In this document: piece after piece, positions 1-6,049 of the stretch | Position numbering within the stretch: position 1 is the first letter of the stretch | How the letters are laid out: each line of letters opens with the position of its first letter | Source of the DNA: Chloroflexota bacterium | GTDB lineage: Bacteria; Chloroflexota; UBA6077 | NCBI GenBank assembly: GCA_021806765.1 | Contig: JAJZQR010000305.1 | Location: 1 to 6,610, forward strand | Length of the DNA: 6,610 nucleotides | Direction: 5' to 3' | Position numbers and translations under genes: made by a program | Notes under the pieces: generated by a model | Seen by the model: only the letters and a program-made list of their open reading frames with translations | What the model was told of the DNA's origin: nothing | Database searches by the model: none

Positions 1-449
1 CCCTGGCCGGGAAGCTGGACAAGAGGGACTACAGGGTCTACGTGCTGCTGGGTGACGGGGAGAGCCAGGAGGGCCTCGTCTGGGAGACCGCCCTCTCCGC
101 ACCCAACTTCCGGGTGGACAACCTGATCGCCATCCTGGACAACAACGGCATGCAGAGCGGCGGCGCGGTCCGCAACATCATGCCCCTCGGCGATGTGGCT
201 GCCAAGTGGCGCTCCTTCGGCTGGGACGTATGGGAGGTGGACGGCCACGACATCCCTTCCCTGGTCGAGGTCTTCCGCCAGACCCCTCGGAAGCCCGGGG
301 TACCCACCTTCGTCCTGTGCAACACCGTAAAGGGCAAGGGAGTCTCCTTCATGGAGAACGACAACCTGTGGCACGGCAAGGCTCCGGACCGGGCGCAGCT
401 GGATAAGGCTCTCGACGAGATCGGCTGCAAGGGGGTGAGGTTCCCATGA
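1..449 (+). CDS. Transketolase, N-terminal (thiamine-diphosphate-binding) subunit, 5' end missing
   Basis: This is the 3' part of a split transketolase; the reading frame is open from base 3 and the start lies left of the window. About 148 residues are present. N-terminal subunits of two-gene transketolases are usually about 270-290 residues, so roughly the first half is missing. The cofactor motif is visible: GDGESQEG (codons from base 51) followed by LDNNG (NN at 141-146), the usual GDG...NN signature that holds Mg2+ and the diphosphate of thiamine diphosphate. The tail (TVKGKGVSFMEN, then LWHGKAP) is also typical of this subunit. With the next gene it should form a cytoplasmic enzyme moving two-carbon ketol units between sugars. 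Its stop overlaps the next start as ATGA, implying translational coupling. The gtg at 42 lies inside the conserved domain and is not the start. The family is secure; the sugar substrate is unknown, and relatives act on apulose-4-phosphate or sulfofructose as well as on pentose phosphates. Confidence 0.93.
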   Translation, partial: LAGKLDKRDYRVYVLLGDGESQEGLVWETALSAPNFRVDNLIAILDNNGMQSGGAVRNIMPLGDVAAKWRSFGWDVWEVDGHDIPSLVEVFRQTPRKPGVPTFVLCNTVKGKGVSFMENDNLWHGKAPDRAQLDKALDEIGCKGVRFP

Positions 450-1387
450 CGGCGATGGCATCCAGCATTCAGGTTCTGGGCGATACCCTGATCCGCCTCG
501 GGGCGGAGCGAGAGGACGTGGTGGTCTGCGTAGCCGATACCCTGAAGACCATGGGGGTCGACAGTTTCGGCCAGCGCTTCCCGGATAGATTGTTCAACTT
601 CGGGATCGCGGAGCAGAATGCGGTCATGGCGGCGGCGGGTCTCGCCAGCGCCGGGAAGATCCCCTTCGTGGCCAGCTACGCGGTGTTCCTCTCCATGCGC
701 ACCCTGGAGCAGTTGCGAACCTTCGTGGCCTATCCCCACCTGAACGTCAAGGTGCTGGCGGGGCTCGGGGGATACTCGGCAGCTATCAACGGGGTTACCC
801 ACGCGGCTACCGAGGACCTGAGCGTTATGCGCGCTATCCCCGGGATGACGGTGATTGTCCCGGCCGATGCGGTCGGGATCGAGAAGGCCGTCTACGCTGC
901 GGCCGAGCACCAGGGACCGGTGTACATCCGGATCGGGATGGACGTGCCCGCGGTGCACGGGCCCGACTACCGATTTGAGATAGGTAAGGGTGTGCCTCTT
1001 CGGACCGAGGGTCGCGACGCCGCCATCATCGCCTGTGGGATCATGGTGGGCAGGGCACTGGAGGCGGCAGACCAACTGGCGGCCGAGGGGCTGCGGGTCC
1101 AGGTGGTGGAGATGCCCACCCTCAAGCCGATAGACCGGAAGGCGATCGTCCGGCTGGCTCGGGAGACGGGGGCGATCGTGACCGTGGAAGAGAACAATAT
1201 CCTGGGCGGGCTGGGCGGCGCCGTGGCCGAAGTGCTGGTGGAGGAGATCCCCACCCCGCTGGAGCGGGTTGGGATCCTCGACTGCTACGCCGATACCGGC
1301 TCCCAGGATGAGCTGCTGGAGCATTTCGGGCTAACGGTCCCTCACATTGTCGAGTCCGTGCGACGGGTGGTCGCCAGGAAGGGATAG
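446..1387 (+). CDS. Transketolase, C-terminal (pyrimidine-binding) subunit
   Basis: This 313-residue protein is the partner of the upstream gene and has the usual length for this subunit. The pyrimidine-binding domain spans roughly residues 8-170 and contains FNFGIAEQNAV, whose Glu56 is the catalytic glutamate that activates the thiamine aminopyrimidine ring. It also carries GVTHAATEDLSVMR (residues 116-129), typical of transketolase and DXP-synthase families. The C-terminal transketolase domain (about 187-305) includes VEEN (248-251) and a glycine-rich GGLGGAVAE stretch. I chose the ATG at 446 because it overlaps the previous stop and follows a good ribosome-binding stretch, AAGGGGGTGA at 429-438; an ATG at 455 is possible. 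DXP synthase is unlikely because that enzyme is normally one fused chain. Functional alternatives are the specialised split transketolases for branched or sulfonated sugars. The family call is firm; the substrate is not. Confidence 0.95.
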   Translation: MTAMASSIQVLGDTLIRLGAEREDVVVCVADTLKTMGVDSFGQRFPDRLFNFGIAEQNAVMAAAGLASAGKIPFVASYAVFLSMRTLEQLRTFVAYPHLNVKVLAGLGGYSAAINGVTHAATEDLSVMRAIPGMTVIVPADAVGIEKAVYAAAEHQGPVYIRIGMDVPAVHGPDYRFEIGKGVPLRTEGRDAAIIACGIMVGRALEAADQLAAEGLRVQVVEMPTLKPIDRKAIVRLARETGAIVTVEENNILGGLGGAVAEVLVEEIPTPLERVGILDCYADTGSQDELLEHFGLTVPHIVESVRRVVARKG

Positions 1388-1394
1388 CTAATCC

Positions 1395-2429
1395 ATGCGT
1401 GCTGTGATGAAAATGGCCCCGGGTCCCGGGGCCGAGGTTGTCCATAACGCGCCCGAACCCGAACTGAAAGAGGATGAGGTTCTGATCAAGGTCGCGGCCG
1501 CGATGATCTGCGGCACCGATGCGCACCTCTTCGAGTGGTCCAAGAGCGCTCAGGATTTCAACCCCAAGCTGCCCCTGGTCATGGGCCACGAGTGCGCGGG
1601 CACGGTGGCCGCGGTGGGCTCCTCCGTCAAGGGCTTCGCCCTGGGCGATCGGCTCTCGGTGGAGACTCACTTCTTCTGCGGCCACTGCTACCACTGCCGC
1701 ACCGGCGACGCTCACAACTGTCTGAACATGGGACTGCTGGGGCTCACCTGGGATGGAGTCTTCGCCGAGTACGTCAAGGTGCCGGCCAGCGCCTGCTTCC
1801 CGCTGCCGGAAACCATCCCCATGGAGATTGGGGCACTCTTCGAGCCCGCAGGGGTTTCGGTGCACGCCCTGCAGCGGGCCGGGGACGTCGCCTCCAACTC
1901 CGTCCTGGTCTGTGGGTCCGGCCCGGTGGGCCTGGTGGTCATCCAGCTGGCAATGCTGTACGGTGCCAGCAAAGTGGTCGCCCTGGACATCAACCCTCAC
2001 CGTCTGAAGATGGCGGAGAAGTTGGGGGCTATCGCCGTCGATCCCCGGGAGGTGAACGTCCCGGAGTTCTGCCGGAAGACCTTCTCCCGGGCCGGTGGTG
2101 TGGACGTGGCTTTCGAGACCTCGGGGGCGTCCAACGTACTGCCGACGCTGTTCGAGAGTGTGCGAAGAGAAGGCAGGATCGTCACCGTGGGCCATCCCGG
2201 GCAAGCGGTTCCCGTGGATATCGCAGCCTACATCAACAAGAAGGGCATAACCCTGAGGGGTGTCTTCGGCCGCCGGGTGTGGGACACCTGGGAGACGTTG
2301 CTTGCCCTGGTCGAGTCGAGGAGACTGGACCTCTCGTGGCTCATCACCCACCGGCTACCCTTCGAGGAGTTCGCCACCGGTATCCAGCTTCTCAAGAAGG
2401 ACGCGGCCAAGGTGATGCTGCACCCCTAA
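1395..2429 (+). CDS. Zinc-dependent medium-chain dehydrogenase, L-threonine 3-dehydrogenase/polyol dehydrogenase-like
   Basis: This 344-residue cytoplasmic NAD-dependent alcohol dehydrogenase begins 7 bp after the transketolase stop, with AGGAAGGGA at 1376-1384 as ribosome-binding site. Catalytic zinc residues are visible: Cys39 in ICGTD, then His65-Glu66 in MGHE, with a likely fourth ligand at Glu150 (LFEP). Cys95, Cys98, Cys101 and Cys109 form the structural zinc site. The Rossmann fold carries GSGPVG (174-179), and Asp198 ends the second strand, which predicts NAD rather than NADP. His92, three residues before Cys95, matches the position of the specificity histidine in Escherichia coli threonine dehydrogenase. 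The C-terminal GVFGRRVWDTW and LITHR segments also resemble that enzyme as I recall it. No 2-amino-3-ketobutyrate ligase gene is in view, and the neighbours are sugar enzymes, so oxidation of a polyol or sugar secondary alcohol is at least as likely. The family is certain; threonine is not assured as substrate. Confidence 0.92.
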   Translation: MRAVMKMAPGPGAEVVHNAPEPELKEDEVLIKVAAAMICGTDAHLFEWSKSAQDFNPKLPLVMGHECAGTVAAVGSSVKGFALGDRLSVETHFFCGHCYHCRTGDAHNCLNMGLLGLTWDGVFAEYVKVPASACFPLPETIPMEIGALFEPAGVSVHALQRAGDVASNSVLVCGSGPVGLVVIQLAMLYGASKVVALDINPHRLKMAEKLGAIAVDPREVNVPEFCRKTFSRAGGVDVAFETSGASNVLPTLFESVRREGRIVTVGHPGQAVPVDIAAYINKKGITLRGVFGRRVWDTWETLLALVESRRLDLSWLITHRLPFEEFATGIQLLKKDAAKVMLHP

Positions 2430-2440
2430 GATGGAAGAAA

Positions 2441-2445
2441 GGGAG
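2441..2445 (+). promoter_or_regulatory. Ribosome-binding site that fixes a TTG start
   Basis: GGGAG at 2441-2445 sits 8 nt before the TTG at 2454 and supports that codon as the start of the aldo/keto reductase. The nearby ATG at 2431 is in another frame. Confidence 0.6.
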
Positions 2446-2453
2446 ACTGGATC

Positions 2454-3431
2454 TTGAAGACACGAAGGATCGGCCGCAACGGGCCTGAGGTGTCGGCTAT
2501 CGGCCTCGGATGCATGGGCATGAGCGGCTTCTACGGCGCTGCGGACGAGCAGGAGGCCATTGCCACCATCCATCGGGCCCTGGAGTTGGGCGTCACCTTG
2601 CTGGACACGGCAGATATCTACGGGCCTTTCACCAACGAGGAGTTGGTCGGGAAGGCGATCCAGGGGCGGCGGGATCAGATCGTCCTGGCCACCAAGTTCG
2701 GCAACGAACCGCTGCCCGATGGCACGAGTCGGGTTAACGGCCGGCCGGAGTACGTGCGGAAGGCGTGCGATGCCTCCCTGAAACGGCTCGGTGTCGATCA
2801 TATAGATCTGTACTACCAGCACAGGGTAGATCTGACCGTCCCCGTCGAGGAGACGGCGGGGGCCATGGCCGACCTGGTTAAAGAAGGAAAGGTGGGTCAC
2901 CTAGGCCTCTCCGAGGCGGCGGCCAAGACCGTCCGCCGCGCCCACGCGGTTCACCCCATCGCGGCGCTCCAGTCTGAGTACTCCCTATGGACGCGGGACC
3001 CGGAAGGCGAGATCCTGGACACCCTGCGGGAGTTGGGCATCGCCCTTGTACCCTTCAGCCCTCTGGGGCGTGGCTTCCTGACGGGCAACCTGAAGGAGTT
3101 GTCGCAGCTCGACCCCAACGATAATCGCCGCAAGTTCCCCCGCTTCGAGGAGGAGAACTTCCAGAGGAACCAGGCACTGCTCGAGCCCGTGGCGGAGATC
3201 GCCCAGGAGTTGGGCGTGACACCGGCCCAGGTGGCGCTGGCCTGGGTGCTGGCCCAGGGGAACGACGTTATCCCGATCCCAGGGACGAAGCGGCGCGCCT
3301 ACCTGGAACTGAACGTGGCTGTGCTGTATATTACCCTGAGCGCCGAGCAGCTGGCACGCCTCAACGAGACTCTACCGAAGGACGCGGCGGCCGGACTGCG
3401 CTACGCGGACATGACTAGCGTTAACCGTTGA
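2454..3431 (+). CDS. Aldo/keto reductase (single-domain oxidoreductase, AKR13/perakine-reductase-like)
   Basis: This 325-residue protein has the usual aldo/keto reductase length and should be a soluble (beta/alpha)8-barrel reducing aldehydes or ketones, or oxidising the alcohols, with NADP(H). The full catalytic tetrad is visible: Asp51 (LLDTADIYG), Tyr56, Lys81 (ATKFG) and His123 (LYYQHRVD). The early [12 protein letters not shown] motif and the late IPIPGTKRR segment (about 273-281), which binds the cofactor 2'-phosphate and pyrophosphate, place it near the YakC/perakine-reductase branch rather than among the classical aldose reductases. The start is TTG at 2454, set by GGGAG 8 nt upstream; no in-frame ATG occurs before residue 21, inside the conserved GMGM region. 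It lies 24 bp after the dehydrogenase, so it is probably co-transcribed, and it is the last gene of the operon before a strong hairpin. The physiological substrate is unknown. Confidence 0.94.
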   Translation: MKTRRIGRNGPEVSAIGLGCMGMSGFYGAADEQEAIATIHRALELGVTLLDTADIYGPFTNEELVGKAIQGRRDQIVLATKFGNEPLPDGTSRVNGRPEYVRKACDASLKRLGVDHIDLYYQHRVDLTVPVEETAGAMADLVKEGKVGHLGLSEAAAKTVRRAHAVHPIAALQSEYSLWTRDPEGEILDTLRELGIALVPFSPLGRGFLTGNLKELSQLDPNDNRRKFPRFEEENFQRNQALLEPVAEIAQELGVTPAQVALAWVLAQGNDVIPIPGTKRRAYLELNVAVLYITLSAEQLARLNETLPKDAAAGLRYADMTSVNR

Positions 3432-3484
3432 TGCTCTGGCGACGCCTTCGTGCCGAGCCCTACAGTCCAATTCCCTGGCATCCA

Positions 3485-3517
3485 CAGAGCCCGATGGCGA
3501 CCTGCCATCGGGCTCTG
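3485..3517 (+). terminator. Strong hairpin between convergent genes, likely terminator
   Basis: A perfect 14-bp stem (CAGAGCCCGATGGC at 3485-3498 pairing with 3504-3517) closes a 5-nt loop, gacct. It lies 53 bp after the aldo/keto reductase stop and about 30 bp beyond the end of the convergent gene. On the plus strand the first T-run is only TTTT at 3533-3536, 16 nt after the stem, and on the minus strand there is none. It is therefore not a textbook intrinsic terminator, but its position and symmetry suit termination or 3'-end stabilisation for both transcripts. Confidence 0.7.
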
Positions 3518-3546
3518 CGATTGCCTCTACCGTTTTCTGCTCTCGG

Positions 3547-5163
3547 TCACAGTTCCCTGATCGCGTCGAACTGGGCGGGGTACCGGCTCGGGTCGATGCG
3601 GGCGTCGATGACGGTGAGCTGCTCGGACTTCAGGGCCTCCTCCAGGGCGCGGGCGTACTCCGTCTCGTTGTTTACCGAGACTCCCTGCGCCCCGAAGGCC
3701 TCGGCCACCCTGGCGTAGTCCGTACCCTTGAACTCGGTCCCGACGGTGCGGAGTCCCTTCTTCTCCTGCTTGATCCTGATCTGGCTGAGCGACCGATCCG
3801 ACATCACCACGATGACGGGGGCCACCCCCAGAGCCATGGCTGTCTCCAACTCCTGAAGTCTCATGCCGAACCCGCCGTCTCCGCAGAGGCAGACCACCTT
3901 TCTGTCGGGGCAGACCAGCTTGGCCGCGATGGCCGAGGGCAGGCCAAATCCCATGGTGCCCAGGGGGTTGGACATCAACACCGAGTTGGGCGTGTAGGAT
4001 CTCCAGATCTGGCTGAGCAGCAGCTTGCTGGCACCGGCGTCGGTAGTGAGGATCACGTCCTCGGGGGTCAACTCGCGGGTGATGTCCGATACCCGATAGG
4101 GGGCGAGCCCCTGCGCGGGCATGGCCAGGGTGTCGTGGACTTTCCTCCGGTAGGCGGGGCAGACGGTGTCATCCCACCTGGGCTCCGCCGGCAGTGATTC
4201 GATCAGCATGGCCAGGATCTCAGCCACGTTGCCTACCAGCTCAGCCTCGGCGTGGAAGATCTCGTTGTAGTTGGAGACCCGGTCGATCGAGATCATCGGC
4301 TGGCGGTACTTCCAGGGCTTCGCCAGCATGTCGGCCGGATCGAGCCCGACCCCGACGATCAGGTCGGCCCTGCCGAGAATGTCCAGCTCCAGCTTGCCCC
4401 CGATGAAGACCCCCGCCGAGTAGGGGTGGTTCTCCGGGATGGCCCCCTTGACCTTGGGGGTGGTGAAGACGGGCGCACCCAGCCGCTCTGCCAGGGACTT
4501 CAGCTGCGGGTAGGCCCTGTCCCAGCGGACCCCCATGCCGGCGATGATCACCGGCGCCTTCGCGTCCCGGATCCTCTGCACCACCTGGCTCAGCCCGGTT
4601 GGCTCCTGGGAGTAGAGTCGAGCCATCACCTGCTTCGATACCGGCGGCAGGGGCTTGTCCGGAACGGTGGCTCTGGCGACGTCGTCCGCGATATCCAGCT
4701 GCACCGGGCCCGGCCGGTCTTCCAGCGTCGTGCGAAAGGCCCTCTGCAGGGTCTCGTGGGCCCAGTCGGGGGACAGAGCGGCGGTCCACTTGGTGATGCC
4801 CTGAAAGATCTGGCGGGAGTTGAGGGTCTGGCGCAGCACCACCTGGGTGGCTCCGTAGGGGTGCTGCTCGGAGAAGACGACCAGGGGTGCCCGATCGACG
4901 TAGGCGTAGGCGACGCCGTTGGCCACGTTGGTAACCCCGGGCGCGATGGCCGTGATGACGGCACCCGGCCTGCCGGTCAACTCCCCGTAGACGCACGCCA
5001 TCATGGCCGCGGCCGTTTCGTGCTTCGTCAGGACGAACTGGATACCCTCCCTCTCCGTGGCATCCAGCAGGTCGATGGTTCCACCACCGCCCGGGATGCC
5101 GAAGACGTATTCGATCCCCTCCTGCTTCATCGCGGCAGCGATCAGGTCGACAACGGTGGCCAA
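3547..5163 (-). CDS. Acetolactate-synthase-like thiamine-diphosphate enzyme, stand-alone
   Basis: This 538-residue protein has the three-domain layout of the acetolactate synthase/pyruvate oxidase/2-keto-acid decarboxylase superfamily. The N-terminal pyrimidine-binding domain (about 1-165) has VFGIPGGG and KHETAAAMMA, whose Glu49 is the catalytic glutamate, followed by APGVTN (74-79). A central domain (about 185-320) contains APVIIAGMGV. The C-terminal diphosphate-binding domain has GDGGFGM (Asp429) and, 27 residues after that Asp, MSDRSLSQI with Asp456, where many relatives have Asn or Asp as Mg2+ ligand. The protein should decarboxylate a 2-keto acid and may ligate the product to a second carbonyl. 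No small regulatory subunit gene is adjacent, so biosynthetic acetolactate synthase is not assured; sulfopyruvate, benzoylformate or phosphonopyruvate decarboxylase-type roles are possible. The start is TTG at 5163, set by GGAGG 8 nt upstream; the longer GTG start at 5193 would bury that site inside the gene. It is convergent with the transketolase operon and transcribed separately. Confidence 0.93.
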   Translation of the reverse strand: MATVVDLIAAAMKQEGIEYVFGIPGGGGTIDLLDATEREGIQFVLTKHETAAAMMACVYGELTGRPGAVITAIAPGVTNVANGVAYAYVDRAPLVVFSEQHPYGATQVVLRQTLNSRQIFQGITKWTAALSPDWAHETLQRAFRTTLEDRPGPVQLDIADDVARATVPDKPLPPVSKQVMARLYSQEPTGLSQVVQRIRDAKAPVIIAGMGVRWDRAYPQLKSLAERLGAPVFTTPKVKGAIPENHPYSAGVFIGGKLELDILGRADLIVGVGLDPADMLAKPWKYRQPMISIDRVSNYNEIFHAEAELVGNVAEILAMLIESLPAEPRWDDTVCPAYRRKVHDTLAMPAQGLAPYRVSDITRELTPEDVILTTDAGASKLLLSQIWRSYTPNSVLMSNPLGTMGFGLPSAIAAKLVCPDRKVVCLCGDGGFGMRLQELETAMALGVAPVIVVMSDRSLSQIRIKQEKKGLRTVGTEFKGTDYARVAEAFGAQGVSVNNETEYARALEEALKSEQLTVIDARIDPSRYPAQFDAIREL

Positions 5164-5171
5164 TGCGCTCA

Positions 5172-5176
5172 CCTCC
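5172..5176 (-). promoter_or_regulatory. Ribosome-binding site that decides a TTG start
   Basis: Read on the minus strand, GGAGG (5176-5172), within GGAGGTGA, lies 8 nt before TTG at 5163-5161. This favours TTG over the in-frame GTGs at 5193 (upstream of the site) and 5172 (overlapping it). Confidence 0.75.
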
Positions 5177-5201
5177 AGAACCGGGCTGATCACAGTCCCC
5201 C

Positions 5202-5229
5202 ATTGTGCATACTTTGTGGCTCATGTAAA
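5202..5229 (-). promoter_or_regulatory. Candidate sigma-70 promoter for the thiamine-diphosphate enzyme
   Basis: In a locally AT-richer patch, the minus strand reads TTTACA (5229-5224, five of six to TTGACA), a 16-nt spacer, then CACAAT (5207-5202, four of six to TATAAT). Transcription would begin near 5195, about 30 nt before the TTG start. The -10 match is modest. Confidence 0.35.
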
Positions 5230-5316
5230 TAGTGTTTGTAGGAGGCGATCGTCCGGGGTGAGCAGGCCGGCAGGGTTGGGACGACAGTCAGGGGCCGCGG
5301 CTCCCGGGGGTGCCGC

Positions 5317-5541
5317 TCAAGCGGCTGCCCGATGTCCTGTCTCTCGAGCTTCGGCGGCCTTGCAGTGGGAGTGCATCAGCTGGACTTTGAGCAACTCATC
5401 GATACCGAGAGCCACGGGGATAGCCCCCGCGGTAGCCGGCTCGTCGGGGCTTACCGCTTGTCCGCAAACGACGCACCTGCCCCGGTGACGCAGATAGACC
5501 CAGAGCAGCTGTCTCTTTCGTGCGAACTCCGCTTTGTTCAT
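5317..5541 (-). CDS. Small CxxC...HxHC zinc-ribbon protein, degenerate HNH-like
   Basis: I do not recognise this 74-residue protein as a named gene. It begins with a basic, probably helical segment (to about residue 21), then RCVVCG (Cys23, Cys26), a TPDE-like SPDEP stretch, a hydrophobic middle, and LMHSHCKAAEA (His57, His59, Cys60). The spacing and the CxxCG...LxHxHC pattern resemble HNH-nuclease domains, including the one at the end of group II intron reverse transcriptases. However, the central catalytic DH or HH pair is absent: that region reads AGAIPVALGIDE. It may bind Zn2+ and nucleic acid but is unlikely to be an active nuclease. The start is ATG at 5541, fixed by GAGGAG at 5553-5548; the frame is open upstream to 5640 but lacks a better start. 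It lies 153 bp upstream of the thiamine-diphosphate enzyme on the same strand, and a separate promoter may intervene. Confidence 0.62.
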   Translation of the reverse strand: MNKAEFARKRQLLWVYLRHRGRCVVCGQAVSPDEPATAGAIPVALGIDELLKVQLMHSHCKAAEARETGHRAAA

Positions 5542-5547
5542 CTCATT

Positions 5548-5572
5548 CTCCTCGAACGGTCCAACCCGTTCG
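5548..5572 (-). promoter_or_regulatory. Ribosome-binding site overlapped by a 7-bp inverted repeat
   Basis: On the minus strand, CGAACGG (5572-5566) pairs with CCGTTCG (5559-5553) across a 6-nt spacer. Its last base touches GAGGAG (5553-5548), the ribosome-binding site of the small zinc-ribbon gene. It could be an operator or a leader hairpin that limits translation; it could also be chance. Confidence 0.35.
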
Positions 5573-5686
5573 GCCGGGGTCTTTCGGTAGCTCAGGCGCC
5601 TTAAAGCATTCCCTGTACCACGAGAATGAAGACGCGGCATGGTTCACAGGGAGAGTGACAGTCTAACGAAGGCAGGCTACCCGGAT

Positions 5687-5715
5687 CGTCGTGCCCGACC
5701 TGATCGGGCATCCAG
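5687..5715 (+). repeat. REP-like hairpin, forward copy
   Basis: CGTC leads into a 7-bp stem, TGCCCGA (5692-5698) with TCGGGCA (5704-5710), loop cctga, and ends in TCCAG. This resembles REP-type palindromes that are widespread in GC-rich bacteria. Confidence 0.65.
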
Positions 5716-5763
5716 GGTCCCACCGTTGGCGTGAAGGAGCAGCCTCACGAGGAGAGGGGACGT

Positions 5764-5791
5764 CTGGACCCCCGCGCAAGCGGGGGTGACG
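5764..5791 (-). repeat. REP-like hairpin, inverted copy
   Basis: Stem ACCCCCGC (5768-5775) pairs with GCGGGGGT (5780-5787) over a GCAA tetraloop. On the minus strand it has the same CGTC...TCCAG ends as the copy at 5687-5715, although the stem sequence differs, so the pairing is preserved rather than the bases. Confidence 0.7.
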
Positions 5792-5817
5792 TTGGCAATA
5801 GACTGTAACTCTATCTA

Positions 5818-5854
5818 CCCGCCCTTGTGAACCATGCCAAGACGCAAGGGCGGG
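5818..5854. repeat. 10-bp stem hairpin overlapping the right arm of the 200-bp repeat
   Basis: CCCGCCCTTG (5818-5827) is the exact reverse complement of CAAGGGCGGG (5845-5854), with a 17-nt loop. The loop holds most of the right-arm segment TGTGAACCATGCC (5826-5838), so the two foldings compete. No T-run follows on either strand. Confidence 0.55.
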
Positions 5855-5901
5855 AGGAAGGACAGATCGACGCTCTAGCGCGATAATGGTCCACACAGCC
5901 T

Positions 5902-5927
5902 TCAGGTACGATGCACCTGAGTACCTG
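5902..5927. repeat. Small hairpin with two exclusive pairings
   Basis: TCAGGT (5902-5907) can pair with ACCTGA (5915-5920), or CAGGTAC (5903-5909) with GTACCTG (5921-5927). The site ends 1 bp before the 121-bp palindrome. It may be chance or a remnant of an earlier insertion. Confidence 0.35.
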
Positions 5928-5928
5928 G

Positions 5929-6049
5929 CCTAGTCCTCTGACACGGTAGACTTGTCGCCCTGGAATCGAGACTTCAGGTGGCTGTTCCGGGCTGCCCCCG
6001 CTAAAGCGTCGATTCCAGTCTGCCAGGATCACCGTGTCAGAGGACTAGG
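5929..6049. mobile_element. 121-bp long palindrome, probable MITE-like element
   Basis: The outer arms are a perfect 19-bp inverted repeat: CCTAGTCCTCTGACACGGT (5929-5947) and its reverse complement (6031-6049). In exact register inside them is a second perfect 10-bp match, CTGGAATCGA (5960-5969) with 6009-6018, separated from the outer arms by a poorly matching 12 bp; partial pairing continues toward the centre at 5989. CTAG occurs at both ends (5930-5933 and 6045-6048). CTAG is a known target duplication of some IS5-family elements, but because it is itself palindromic it cannot be told apart from the inverted repeat. No transposase is encoded. The simplest reading is a non-autonomous element mobilised in trans; a large structured RNA or a bidirectional terminator is an alternative. 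Confidence 0.6.

Larger units (their letters stand above)
5636..5838. repeat. Concentric imperfect inverted repeat of about 200 bp containing two REP-like hairpins
   Basis: Three matched segments sit symmetrically about position 5738. GGCATGGTTCACA (5636-5648) is exactly the reverse complement of 5826-5838. AGAGTGACAGTCTA (5652-5665) matches the reverse complement of 5799-5812 at 13 of 14 positions. Two REP-like hairpins (5687-5715 and 5764-5791) share CGTC and TCCAG ends in opposite orientation. The block thus reads as two copies of one unit of about 80 bp placed head to head around a 48-bp centre, resembling a BIME or a decayed non-autonomous element. Confidence 0.75.

Noticed and set aside
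38..1324. 428-codon open frame on the minus strand opposite the transketolase genes
   Set aside because: It is antisense to two conserved subunits, has a histidine-, arginine- and proline-rich composition and shows no domain; it is a GC-bias shadow.
5191..5193. GTG at 5193 as start of the thiamine-diphosphate enzyme
   Set aside because: It would place the strong GGAGGTGA inside the gene, and the conserved domain begins only after the TTG at 5163.
4252..5232. Long plus-strand open frame opposite the thiamine-diphosphate enzyme
   Set aside because: The conserved protein is on the minus strand, and this frame has shadow-like composition and no recognisable motif.
5687..5791. CRISPR array suggested by repeated palindromic units
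   Set aside because: There are only two units, in inverted orientation, with different stem sequences and no regular spacers.
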